Position numbers and translations under genes: made by a program | Shown here: piece after piece, positions 56,590 to 64,000 of the stretch | Numbering within the stretch: position 1 is the stretch's first letter | How the letters are laid out: each line of letters opens with the position of its first letter | The notes under the pieces: generated by a model | What the model was told of the DNA's origin: nothing | What the model saw: only the letters and a program-made list of their open reading frames with translations | Database searches by the model: none | Assembly: GCF_001904655.1 (NCBI RefSeq) | Contig: NZ_MRCC01000003.1 | Coordinates: 186,001-250,000 of the forward strand | Source of the DNA: Chroogloeocystis siderophila 5.2 s.c.1 | GTDB lineage: Bacteria; Cyanobacteriota; Cyanobacteriia; Cyanobacteriales; Chroococcidiopsidaceae | DNA length: 64,000 nt | Direction: 5' to 3'

Positions 56590-56990
56590 ACGAATCAATA
56601 CCAGATCAATTCTGGGAAGGTGTAGAGCAATTTAATACTCGACAGTTCTACACCTGTCACGATACGCTAGAAGCTCTGTGGATGGAAGCAACAGAGCCAG
56701 AGAAAACGTTTTATCAAGGGATCTTACAACTTGCTGTGGCGCTTTATCACTTGGGTAATGCTAATTGGCGGGGAGCAGTTATTTTACTAGGAGAAGGCAT
56801 TAATCGATTGCAGCGCTACTCACCCATTTTTAGTGGTATCGATGTTGAAGAACTGGTCGATAGGAGTAGTCATCTATTAGCACAATTGCAACAAGCAGGA
56901 TCTGAAAAAATCGGTGATTGGATAGTAACTGAAGAATTTAACGCAAATTCAGACTTGCTGCCTATAATTACAACAGTGCAGCCAGAATAA
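56586..56990 (+). CDS. DUF309 domain-containing protein
   Basis: 134-residue helical protein of the DUF309 family. The core pattern FWEGVEQFNTRQFYTCHDTLEALW at about 9-32 (with its conserved Glu and His) and FYQGILQLAVALYHL near 40-54 are diagnostic. No biochemical function is established for the family. Translational coupling to ftrC is the strongest contextual hint and suggests expression with the ferredoxin-thioredoxin system. Confidence 0.88.
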   Translation: MNESIPDQFWEGVEQFNTRQFYTCHDTLEALWMEATEPEKTFYQGILQLAVALYHLGNANWRGAVILLGEGINRLQRYSPIFSGIDVEELVDRSSHLLAQLQQAGSEKIGDWIVTEEFNANSDLLPIITTVQPE

Positions 56991-57107
56991 ATGGGTGTTT
57001 GCATTGGAGATGCTTGAGGAGTTGAAACTTAAGCATAGCAGTCATCGTCAGGTGAAATACAGTTCTGCGTTGCCAGGGTTCGTGCTTAATTTTCAGACAA
57101 ACGTTAT

Positions 57108-57611
57108 ATGATGCTCCATTTCTTTTTGCCCTCGTCTTTTGTGCGTCGCTGCGGCTTGGCGATCGCAATTTTACCCTTGACTTTGATGAGTGCGATCGCT
57201 TTAAATACTCCTTTACAACGTGCCCAAGGTCAAACCGCCGAACAAAATTCGTTGATCATCAATTCTGATGTTCAAGAAGCAAACTCGCAAACAGGAATTT
57301 TTACAGCACGCGGTAACGTGCAAATGAATTATCCTGCACGGCAAATTCAAGCAACTGCTGCCCAAGCACAATATTTTAGCCAAGAGCGAAGAATTGTTCT
57401 CAGTGGCGACGTGTATATTTTACAGCAAGGAAACAGCATTCGCGGTGAAAATGTCACGTATATGATCGACGAAGGGCGATTTATCGCAACACCAAAGGCA
57501 AATCAACAAGTGCAATCGATTTACATTGTTTCTGAGCCGAATCCGAATCAACCACCAGGAACGCCGCCAGCACCCGCAGTACCGCCCTTAGCACCCAGCC
57601 CAGGATCGTAA
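57108..57611 (+). CDS. lptA: LptA/OstA-like LPS transport periplasmic protein
   Basis: 167-residue protein with a signal peptide (about 1-35) and an OstA-N/LptA beta-jellyroll (about 45-145): INSDVQEANSQTGIFTARGNV, then ARQIQATAAQAQYFSQERRI and LSGDVYILQQGNSIRGENVTY. It forms part of the periplasmic bridge that carries lipopolysaccharide to the outer membrane. The C-terminal tail is Pro-rich and probably disordered. It heads an lptA-lptB-lptF/G operon, which confirms the assignment. Confidence 0.9.
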   Translation: MMLHFFLPSSFVRRCGLAIAILPLTLMSAIALNTPLQRAQGQTAEQNSLIINSDVQEANSQTGIFTARGNVQMNYPARQIQATAAQAQYFSQERRIVLSGDVYILQQGNSIRGENVTYMIDEGRFIATPKANQQVQSIYIVSEPNPNQPPGTPPAPAVPPLAPSPGS

Positions 57612-57656
57612 ACTGAATCCGTTATTTTTTACTTGTGGGTGTGTCGGGGAGTCCTC

Positions 57657-58388
57657 GTGAAAAAGATTGTCTTAGAAAATATCCACAAATCTTACGGTAA
57701 GCGCGTTATTGTCAATCGCGTCAGTATTTCTGTAGCGCAAGGTGAAGTTGTCGGGCTTCTTGGTCCTAATGGTGCCGGGAAAACAACAACATTTTACATC
57801 GCAACAGGCTTAGAAAAACCTAACGAGGGAACTGTATGGTTGGACGATCACAATATCACTGCACTCCCCATGCACCAGCGCGCGCGGTTAGGAATTGGCT
57901 ATTTAGCGCAAGAACCAAGTATTTTCCGCAACCTCAGCGTTAAAGATAATCTGTTATTAGTTTTACAACAAACGAATGTTCCTCGACGCGAATGGCAGCA
58001 CCGCTTAAATGAACTGCTACGGGAATTTCGTCTAGAAAAAGTCGCAAATACCAAGGGAATTCAAGTTTCTGGGGGCGAACGCCGACGTACCGAATTAGCA
58101 AGGGCTTTAGCTGCTGGACGTCATGGACCAAATTTTTTATTCTTAGATGAACCCTTTGCGGGTGTTGACCCGATCGCTGTCGCCGAAATTCAAGCTATGG
58201 TAAAAAAGTTACGCGATCGCCAAATAGGTATCTTGATCACCGACCATAATGTACGCGAGACACTTGCAATCACCGATCGCGCCTATATTATGCGTGAAGG
58301 ACAAATTCTCGCAGCGGGTAACGCCGAGGAACTCTACAACGATCCTTTGGTACGGCAATACTATTTAGGTGACAAATTTCAGATTTAG
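57657..58388 (+). CDS. lptB: LPS export ABC transporter ATP-binding protein LptB
   Basis: 243-residue ABC ATPase powering LPS extraction from the inner membrane. Walker A GPNGAGKTT, signature VSGGERRRTELARAL, Walker B FLFLDEPFAGVDP and the switch DHN are intact. A GTG start at 57657 is chosen because GGGGAG lies six bases upstream; an upstream TTG would add eight residues. The start follows lptA by 45 bases. AGVDPIAVAEIQ is typical for LptB. Confidence 0.95.
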   Translation: MKKIVLENIHKSYGKRVIVNRVSISVAQGEVVGLLGPNGAGKTTTFYIATGLEKPNEGTVWLDDHNITALPMHQRARLGIGYLAQEPSIFRNLSVKDNLLLVLQQTNVPRREWQHRLNELLREFRLEKVANTKGIQVSGGERRRTELARALAAGRHGPNFLFLDEPFAGVDPIAVAEIQAMVKKLRDRQIGILITDHNVRETLAITDRAYIMREGQILAAGNAEELYNDPLVRQYYLGDKFQI

Positions 58389-58427
58389 TGGCTAGTGGCT
58401 AGAATAACTGTTTTACATAATCATGCC

Positions 58428-58455
58428 GATTACCCATTACCTATTACCCATTACT
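58428..58455 (+). repeat. short tandem repeat of ATTACCCATT type
   Basis: Three near-identical units of ATTACC(C/T)ATT follow each other in the 74-base gap between lptB and lptF/G. Scattered relatives occur near 25098-25112 and 56090-56110. They are typical intergenic low-complexity repeats of cyanobacteria. Confidence 0.6.
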
Positions 58456-58462
58456 CAGCATA

Positions 58463-59635
58463 ATGACAATCGCTAGTCACAAATCTGCTAAGTTTCCATC
58501 ACTGATGCCTTTTTCAGTGATGGATCGCTATATTGCGATGGAACTGCTACCACCGTTTTTGTTTGGTGTGGGTGCTTTTTCCTCGGTAGGAGTTGCGATC
58601 GGTACTGTATTTGACTTGGTGCGGCGAGTCGTAGAATCGGGACTACCCTTAGAAATTGCTTTGCAGGTATTTCTCTTACAATTTCCCGCTTTTGTGGTCT
58701 TGGCTTTCCCCATGTCTACGTTGTTGGCTGTATTGATGACCTACAGTCGCTTTTCTAGTGATAGTGAGTTGATTGCACTCCGTGGTTGTGGTATCAGTGT
58801 CTATCGTATCGCTTTACCTGCAATTGTTCTCAGCCTTGTTGTCACCGGAATCACGTTTTTATTTAACGAGCAGATTGTACCAGCATCAAATTATCAAGCA
58901 ACTCTTACGTTAAATCAAGCGCTCAAGCGCGAAACGCCAACGTTTCAAGAAGAAAATATTATTTATCCTGAATATCAAGAAGTTAAACAAGCCGATGGCG
59001 ACAGTAGGCGGATTTTGTCACGGTTATTTTATGCTGATCGCTTTGATGGTCAAACAATGTCAGGATTAACAATTATTGATCGCTCGAAAGAAGGCTTAAA
59101 CCAAATCGTCATGGCAGATTCTGCGGCGTGGAACCCGCAACAAAACGTTTGGGATTTCTTTAATGGTACGATTTATCTTGTTTCTGCGGATAGTTCTTAT
59201 CGCAACATTGTTAGGTTTGAACACCAACAATTACAGTTACCGCGCGCGCCTTTAGATGTTGCTAGTAGAGGGCGAGACTATGATGAAATGAATATTGCCG
59301 AAGCGCGCGATCGCTTAGAAAAAATTCGCTATAGCGGTGACGAACAAAAAATCCGCAAACTAAGAGTCCGCATTCAAGAAAAAATTTCGTTTCCGTTCGT
59401 TTGTGTTGTTTTTGGTTTAGTAGGTGCTGCTTTAGGAACTAAACCACAACGTCGCGCGGGAAAAGCAACAAGCTTTGGTGTGAGTGTAGTCATTATTTTT
59501 ACGTATTATTTGTTTGGCTTTATTTGTAGTGCTTTAGGAGTAGCAGGGATTCTGACTCCTGTTACATCAGCTTGGCTACCAAATGTTTTTGGGTTGACTG
59601 CGGGTGGATTGTTGTTAGTTCGCGCTGCGCGGTAG
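58463..59635 (+). CDS. LptF/LptG-family permease
   Basis: 390-residue inner-membrane component of the LPS transporter (YjgP/YjgQ family). An N-terminal helix bundle begins MDRYIAMELLPPFLFGV near 20-36, followed by three helices to ~145. A periplasmic beta-jellyroll fills about 150-290. Three C-terminal helices complete it, with KPQRRAGKATSFG near 334-346 in the loop. Only one permease gene is here. Cyanobacteria often encode a single LptF/G that may work as a homodimer; otherwise the partner is elsewhere. Confidence 0.92.
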   Translation: MTIASHKSAKFPSLMPFSVMDRYIAMELLPPFLFGVGAFSSVGVAIGTVFDLVRRVVESGLPLEIALQVFLLQFPAFVVLAFPMSTLLAVLMTYSRFSSDSELIALRGCGISVYRIALPAIVLSLVVTGITFLFNEQIVPASNYQATLTLNQALKRETPTFQEENIIYPEYQEVKQADGDSRRILSRLFYADRFDGQTMSGLTIIDRSKEGLNQIVMADSAAWNPQQNVWDFFNGTIYLVSADSSYRNIVRFEHQQLQLPRAPLDVASRGRDYDEMNIAEARDRLEKIRYSGDEQKIRKLRVRIQEKISFPFVCVVFGLVGAALGTKPQRRAGKATSFGVSVVIIFTYYLFGFICSALGVAGILTPVTSAWLPNVFGLTAGGLLLVRAAR

Positions 59636-59774
59636 AAAAAATTAGACTTCCTCATGAATCGCACTCTTCCTTCGACTCTCTTCAGGTCTAGCCAAATGAA
59701 GTGAGCCTGCGTACACTTTATTCAGTCCACCTCCGTGAATTTTGATCTAGCAGCGAATAAATTCGCGATTCTTT

Positions 59775-61517
59775 TTAAGCGGCAATTCGCCATCCTTGAG
59801 CGTACTGTTGTGCATTCCATAGTGCAGCATAACGCCCTTGTTGTGATAAGAGTTCTGGATGAGTGCCTCGCTCCACAATCCGCCCGTCTTCTAGGACTAA
59901 AATCGAATCGGCACTAACAACGGTAGATAAACGATGCGCGATGACAATCACGGTTTTATCGGCAACAAGTTGATCGATTGCTCGTTGTACAGCTACTTCA
60001 CTTTCGGTATCTAAAGCTGATGTGGGTTCATCTAATATGACAATTGGCGCATCTTTGAGAACCGCACGCGCGATCGAAATGCGTTGACGTTCTCCACCGG
60101 ATAGCGTACCGCCAATTTCACCAACCGAAGTATCGTATCCTTTGGGTAAACGGCTAATAAACTCGTGACAATTTGCAGCGCGTGCAGCCATTTCAACTTC
60201 AGCATCTGTCGCGTCAGGTTTAGCCATGCGGATGTTGTTGCGAATCGTGTCATCAAATAAATAGACATCTTGAAACACTGCAGAAATATAGCGCATGAGT
60301 TGACTCGGTTCGACTTGGCGCACGTCTACCCCACCAATGCGAATACTACCTTGTTGCACATCAGCAAAGCGGCTAATTAGACGAGTAATTGTCGTTTTAC
60401 CGCTACCAGACGATCCGACTAAAGCTGTTAACGTGCGTTCTGGCAAGTGAAATGATACATCTTGCAGCGTCCACTCGGATTGATCGGCATAGCGAAATGA
60501 AACATTTTTAAAATTAATGTCAAAAGAAGTAAGTTGCGCGAGTGGTGTTTGTACAGGAAGAGGAGGAATGCTCATCAAGGCTTCGATCCGCTCTAGTCCA
60601 ATTTCCATCAAGTCGAAGACGCTAGCAAGTCCTGTGAGTTGAGCAAGTGGTTCGCTAAAACGCATAGCGATCGCCACCAACGCAAATAACGCCGGAATCG
60701 AAAGGCTTCCTTGCAGAACAAACAGTGTTCCTAAACTGATAACAGTAAAAATACCAACTTCAACGACAGTTGCCATAGCGATCAGCGGTAGATTGACTAG
60801 TCGTTGTCCTCTTGATTGCACATCACGTTGATGAACGAGTGCAGCTTGCAAACGTTGCGATCGCTCTCCTACTTGTTTTGTCGCTCGCAGTACAGGTAAA
60901 CCTTGGACATACTCCACCACTCGCGAAGCCGTATTAGCATCGGCATCCGCTACCTCACGCAATAACTTTTTGACAAGCGATCGCATTTGCTGGTAAATTG
61001 GCACTGCCAAGGGAAATGTAACGATTAATGCCACAGCTAATCGCCAATCGATAAATAGCGTTACGATAACTATAATCATTGGCACAACCAATGTTTGAAT
61101 AATCAGTGTTGCCAAACTGCCAATCCACAACACGATCTCACTGACATTACCGCTGAGTACAACATTGAGATCGCCAGACTGTCGTTGATTCAGTTCTTCT
61201 AAAGGTATTTGTCGTAACTGTTGTGCGAGTCGTAATCGTGTTTCATGGGCAACATCAGTAGATGTCATCCAAGCAAAGTCTAATTCTCGCCAGCGGAGTA
61301 ATCCTTCAACAATAACTAAAAATCCGAATAAAGCTAAGAGTGTCCAAACTCGTTGAATATCAATCGGTTGAGTCATTAATGCTGATAGTAAGGGAAAGAA
61401 AAGAGCAAAGATGACTCCTTGGATGATAGAAGCGATAACAGACAGCAGCAGTGCAGATTGCAACTGCGACTTATACGATCCGGCAACGTCCATCATGCGA
61501 TGATAGGTGTTGAGCAT
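59775..61517 (-). CDS. ABC transporter, fused permease and ATPase (siderophore-type)
   Basis: 580-residue half transporter. The membrane domain (about 15-310, six helices) precedes an ATPase with Walker A GSSGSGKTT near 371-379, signature LSGGERQRISIARAVL and Walker B PIVILDEPTSALDTESE. The exporter-like fold is shared by lipid and drug exporters and by the IrtAB/YbtPQ siderophore importers. Linkage to a siderophore-binding-type gene and to a second half transporter points to the latter. It starts four bases after the binding-protein gene, so they are co-transcribed. It lacks the extra domain of IrtA. Confidence 0.9.
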   Translation of the reverse strand: MLNTYHRMMDVAGSYKSQLQSALLLSVIASIIQGVIFALFFPLLSALMTQPIDIQRVWTLLALFGFLVIVEGLLRWRELDFAWMTSTDVAHETRLRLAQQLRQIPLEELNQRQSGDLNVVLSGNVSEIVLWIGSLATLIIQTLVVPMIIVIVTLFIDWRLAVALIVTFPLAVPIYQQMRSLVKKLLREVADADANTASRVVEYVQGLPVLRATKQVGERSQRLQAALVHQRDVQSRGQRLVNLPLIAMATVVEVGIFTVISLGTLFVLQGSLSIPALFALVAIAMRFSEPLAQLTGLASVFDLMEIGLERIEALMSIPPLPVQTPLAQLTSFDINFKNVSFRYADQSEWTLQDVSFHLPERTLTALVGSSGSGKTTITRLISRFADVQQGSIRIGGVDVRQVEPSQLMRYISAVFQDVYLFDDTIRNNIRMAKPDATDAEVEMAARAANCHEFISRLPKGYDTSVGEIGGTLSGGERQRISIARAVLKDAPIVILDEPTSALDTESEVAVQRAIDQLVADKTVIVIAHRLSTVVSADSILVLEDGRIVERGTHPELLSQQGRYAALWNAQQYAQGWRIAA

Positions 61518-61521
61518 GGCT

Positions 61522-62391
61522 TTATCTTAAATTTGGATAAATCTTGGGTAATAATTGATCGAGGATCAGGCGCAGCATTCGAGTACCAGTACCACTGTGC
61601 CAAAACTGATCGACTTCGTAGACTTGATAGTTTTGGACTGCTTGCAGTTGTTGCCACAACGAGTGATTTGTAAGCTGTTGCGAAAGAGGAACCTTGGAAG
61701 GTGAATAAGTTTGCACAAAGATAATATCGGGGTTGACTGCTAAGATTTGCCGCAGCGAGAGTGTCATTAATCCTGGTTCTCCACGATGTTCCGGTTGATG
61801 CCACGGGTAATGCGTGAATTGTTGCAAAATGCTACCAAGTGTGCCTCGATCTGTTTCAACAAGGAATTTACCCATCCAGAAATTTAGGATTGAACCGCCC
61901 ATCATCAGCACTGTTTTGCGCGGTGTTGTAATGGAATTGCGATAGATGTCTAGACACTGTTCAAACTGCGCGATCGCAATTTCTGCTGTCTCGGTGCGAT
62001 CGCACAAATATCCTATATCTCTCAATCGTTGCAATGTAGCTTCATAGCCAGTTTTGTTCATCAAATAGACAGGTGCAATATTGTTCAACCAAGTTTTATA
62101 AAACCGATGCGGAAACGCCCATCCGAGAATTAAATCTGGTTGTAGTGCTTTGATGCGATTGATTTGGGGAAACATCCACGAACCAACTGGTGTAATCTGC
62201 TGTTTGAATTCGCCATAGAATTCGGGTCGATTTGCGATACCTTTGGTTAGATAACCCACGGGCTGTAACCCAAGTTCAAAAAGAATATCTATTCCTGTTG
62301 CTGTCAAACTCACGATCCGCTTGGCAGGTTTTAGCAAAGTGAGCGATGTTTCTGTATCATCAATGACTTGTGTATCACTGGAGGATTGCAT
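61522..62391 (-). CDS. iron-siderophore/cobalamin binding protein-like, without signal peptide
   Basis: 289-residue protein with the two-lobe fold of the FecB/BtuF class. The first lobe has KRIVSLTATGIDILFELGLQ, then ALQPDLILGW. A long linking helix (about 125-160) and the second lobe with VNPDIIFVQTY follow. Unlike periplasmic relatives it begins directly with a polar stretch (MQSSSDTQVIDD). There is no signal peptide, and an in-frame TAG lies eight codons upstream, so none can be recovered by extending the start. Either export was lost or the protein works inside the cell. Confidence 0.85.
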   Translation of the reverse strand: MQSSSDTQVIDDTETSLTLLKPAKRIVSLTATGIDILFELGLQPVGYLTKGIANRPEFYGEFKQQITPVGSWMFPQINRIKALQPDLILGWAFPHRFYKTWLNNIAPVYLMNKTGYEATLQRLRDIGYLCDRTETAEIAIAQFEQCLDIYRNSITTPRKTVLMMGGSILNFWMGKFLVETDRGTLGSILQQFTHYPWHQPEHRGEPGLMTLSLRQILAVNPDIIFVQTYSPSKVPLSQQLTNHSLWQQLQAVQNYQVYEVDQFWHSGTGTRMLRLILDQLLPKIYPNLR

Positions 62392-62490
62392 AAAAATGTC
62401 TTTTTTGTTGTTCTAACCACGCGATCGCCTCTTCAGCTAACTGAAAGACATCGCAAGGATATATTTGAGGTGTAAGATTTTTTGGAGACG
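62375..62490 (-). pseudogene. possible 3' remnant of a gene upstream of the binding protein
   Basis: A minus-strand frame ending at the TGA at 62375-62377 reads like genuine protein: CDVFQLAEEAIAWLEQQKRH preceded by SPKNLTPQIYP. It has no start of its own; upstream it runs into the palindromic repeat at 62490-62519. It overlaps the start of the next gene in another frame. It may be the end of a lost or interrupted gene, or the N-terminal part of the binding protein lost by frameshift. Confidence 0.35.
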
Positions 62491-62519
62491 TAGACGCAAA
62501 GCGGCTTGCCGAAGGCTAC
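62490..62519. repeat. 30-bp palindromic interspersed repeat
   Basis: GTAGACGCAAAGCGGC followed by TTGCCGAAGGCTAC forms a hairpin with GTAG/CTAC ends and a CGGC/GCCG core. It is followed by GACGCAGAGCACGCAGAG (62527-62544), another familiar cyanobacterial intergenic phrase. Repeats of this type occur many times in Nostoc-like genomes. Confidence 0.6.
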
Positions 62520-62619
62520 CACTCCAGACGCAGAGCACGCAGAGAGAAGTGTTGGGGAGGGATTCTCGTAAATTGTTTGAGCTTGCTGTATTTGTCTTTT
62601 ACAAATGAAGTTCAAACTG

Positions 62620-63204
62620 CTAGAAGAGATAGGGTATTAATCGCTTTGTTTTGTACATATATTCTTGGTATTGAGTGCCAAATTGCTCGATCATCATTTG
62701 TTCTTCATTGCCAACTCGGACAATGTAGAGAATGCCGAAGGCAATGACTCCTGCTAAACCTGCTATCCAATTTGGTAATAATAGTGCTTGGGCAATACTC
62801 CATAGCCAAATCGACATGTACATAGGATGGCGAATTTTTTGATAAACTCCGCTGGCGATTAGTGTGTGGGCTTCTCGTATTTGTAAGGTTGGCGACCAGT
62901 TTCTCCCCAGATCGTGATGTGATCGCCAAAATAGCCACATTGCGATCGCAAATGTCACAATGCCTAAGCCATTAACCCAAATCGGTAGGTGATAGTTGGC
63001 AATATCAAGCCACGGAGTAAAAACGTATACGAGTGGCAAAGCAACCATTCCTAAAAACACCAAAAACAGCAATCCTTTTTCTTGAGGAGTTTTGCGATTA
63101 TCGATGATTGTGTTTTGTTGAGTTTCTCGCTGGTAAGGAATGCGAATAATTGTACTTGCTGCTAGCCCAATTAGGAAGGCGACTTTAAGGATTTGCGTGT
63201 CCAT
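62620..63204 (-). CDS. isoprenylcysteine carboxyl methyltransferase-like membrane protein
   Basis: 194-residue polytopic protein of the ICMT/PEMT-like methyltransferase superfamily. Four or five membrane helices are visible. The cofactor signature SGVYQKIRHPMYMSIWLW near 117-134 and the late Glu in GNEEQMMIEQFG near 166-177 are typical. The substrate is unknown. It sits between two half ABC transporter genes, 22 bases ahead of none and directly downstream of the partial one, so it is probably co-expressed with siderophore handling. It might modify a siderophore or lipid; this is speculation. Confidence 0.85.
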   Translation of the reverse strand: MDTQILKVAFLIGLAASTIIRIPYQRETQQNTIIDNRKTPQEKGLLFLVFLGMVALPLVYVFTPWLDIANYHLPIWVNGLGIVTFAIAMWLFWRSHHDLGRNWSPTLQIREAHTLIASGVYQKIRHPMYMSIWLWSIAQALLLPNWIAGLAGVIAFGILYIVRVGNEEQMMIEQFGTQYQEYMYKTKRLIPYLF

Positions 63205-63226
63205 TTTTTTACCTCACTACTGCATT

Positions 63227-64000
63227 TCAACTAAAGTTTGCAATTGCGCTACGCGCAGCGCTTTGATGCGATCGCACTTTGAGTTCCCAATTCTGCGCTT
63301 GCTGATGACGCAACCAGAGTCGTGCGTAAACACCATCATTTGCAAGTAGTTCGTTGTGTTTACCGCATTCTACTAATCGTCCTCGATCTAATACTGCAAT
63401 CTGATCGGCACTCATAATCGTCGCTAAGCGATGTGCGACTACAATTAAGGTTTTCCCCGTTGTTAGTGATGCGATCGCTTGTTGAATCAACGCTTCATTT
63501 TCCGGATCGGCAAAGGCAGTGGCTTCATCTAATACAACAATGGGATTATCTTGTAGAATCGCACGGGCAATCGTAATACGCTGGCGCTGTCCACCTGAAA
63601 GCCGAGTCCCTCGTTCGCCAGCGATCGTGTCGTAGCCGTTGGGTAATGTGAGGATATCGTGGGCTTGTGCTGCAGAAGCTGCTGCAACTATTTCTGCATC
63701 GGTGGCGTTTGGTTTACCTAGTTTAATGTTGTTGCGGATCGTGTCGTGCAATAAAAAGGTATCTTGAAAGACAAATGAAACCCAGGACATCAAAGTATCA
63801 GAGTTCATTTGGCGCACATCTACACCGCCAATCTCAATTGAGCCATGATCGACATCCCAAAAACGAGGAATAAGTCGTGCTAGAGTCGTTTTGCCCGCAC
63901 CTGAAGGACCTACTAATGCTGTTACTGTTCCGGCTGGCAGATCGAGCGATATATCTTGTAGTGCTGGACGTCCATCACTGTAGGAGCAAGTTACATTGCG
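63227..64000 (-). CDS. ABC transporter ATPase/permease, C-terminal part (cut by window edge)
   Basis: Open to the window's right edge. The visible 257 residues are an ATPase domain: GPSGAGKTT (Walker A, about 63910-63884 on the minus strand), the RNNIKLGKPNATDAE segment, signature LSGGQRQRITIARAIL and Walker B IVVLDEATAFADPENE. The DEATAFADPENE D-loop is typical of the YbtQ/IrtA-like siderophore importers. The membrane domain lies beyond the edge. With the half transporter at 59775-61517 it probably forms a heterodimer. The C-terminus is complete. Confidence 0.9.
   Translation of the reverse strand, partial: RNVTCSYSDGRPALQDISLDLPAGTVTALVGPSGAGKTTLARLIPRFWDVDHGSIEIGGVDVRQMNSDTLMSWVSFVFQDTFLLHDTIRNNIKLGKPNATDAEIVAAASAAQAHDILTLPNGYDTIAGERGTRLSGGQRQRITIARAILQDNPIVVLDEATAFADPENEALIQQAIASLTTGKTLIVVAHRLATIMSADQIAVLDRGRLVECGKHNELLANDGVYARLWLRHQQAQNWELKVRSHQSAARSAIANFS

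Noticed and set aside
62433-62615. 60-codon minus-strand frame
   Set aside because: It runs through an interspersed palindrome and the better coding signal is in another frame.
1-64000. tRNA, rRNA or CRISPR array
   Set aside because: No T-loop/anticodon architecture, rRNA-like sequence or regularly spaced repeats with spacers was seen. The 18-bp repeat at 50113 has only two units and a 5-base spacer.

Overview
The window reads as about 64 kb of chromosome from a coccoid-type cyanobacterium. Supporting this are a PsaE photosystem I subunit, NdhO, the catalytic chain of ferredoxin-thioredoxin reductase, a PedR-like redox regulator, a Mo-dependent-nitrogenase C-terminal-like protein, and very frequent copies of the cyanobacterial HIP1 octamer GCGATCGC. 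The tig-clpP-clpX block facing asd-dapA-rnj is also a familiar cyanobacterial arrangement. I cannot fix the genus from sequence alone; a Chroococcidiopsis- or Gloeocapsopsis-like organism is a guess.

Layout. 0-8.3 kb: a mazEF pair, era, pfkA, an M14-type deacylase, a translationally coupled trio (cation exporter, calcium-type alkaline phosphatase, membrane-anchored beta-sandwich protein) and a histidine phosphatase. 8.7-19.8 kb: a secreted V8/trypsin-like protease, a small secreted protein, a YRG-repeat protein, a large PAS-GGDEF-EAL protein, ndhO, mdh, psaE-mutM with an unusually long PsaE tail, and pedR. 20.4-29.1 kb: two tandem retropepsin-like proteases, trpD, a membrane protein with winged-helix-like domains, an S1-domain ribosomal protein, a dienelactone hydrolase, a GntR regulator, MarC and an alpha/beta hydrolase. 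29.2-37.6 kb: the protein quality-control operon (tig, clpP, clpX) opposite lysine biosynthesis and RNA decay (asd, dapA, rnj). 37.6-47.6 kb: a repeat-rich gap, the nitrogenase-C-terminal-like protein, a MITE-like element, an aldo/keto reductase, rpmF, a sulfite-oxidase-type protein, an aldehyde dehydrogenase, a receiver-histidine kinase and an isolated ureC.

47.7-52.6 kb is the accessory part. It carries a TM2 protein, small secreted proteins, a small Cro/CI-type regulator divergent from a protein of unknown function, and a decayed tandem copy of that whole divergent module. It also holds a frameshifted small gene and an operon for two secreted proteins, one broken by a frameshift plus a nonsense codon. 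53-59.6 kb returns to core genes: typA, a DUF58 protein, ftrC-DUF309, and the LPS-export set lptA-lptB-lptF/G. 59.8-64 kb is a siderophore-type uptake locus: two half ABC transporters of the exporter fold (one cut by the window edge), a siderophore-binding-type protein without a visible signal peptide, and an ICMT-like methyltransferase.

No rRNA, tRNA, CRISPR array or intact insertion sequence was recognised. The most interesting candidates are the duplicated regulator/unknown module (49.4-50.6 kb), the broken secreted-protein operon (51.2-52.6 kb), the long PsaE tail, the phosphatase/cation-exporter operon, the tandem retropepsins with a shared secreted Cys motif, and the split siderophore transporter locus.
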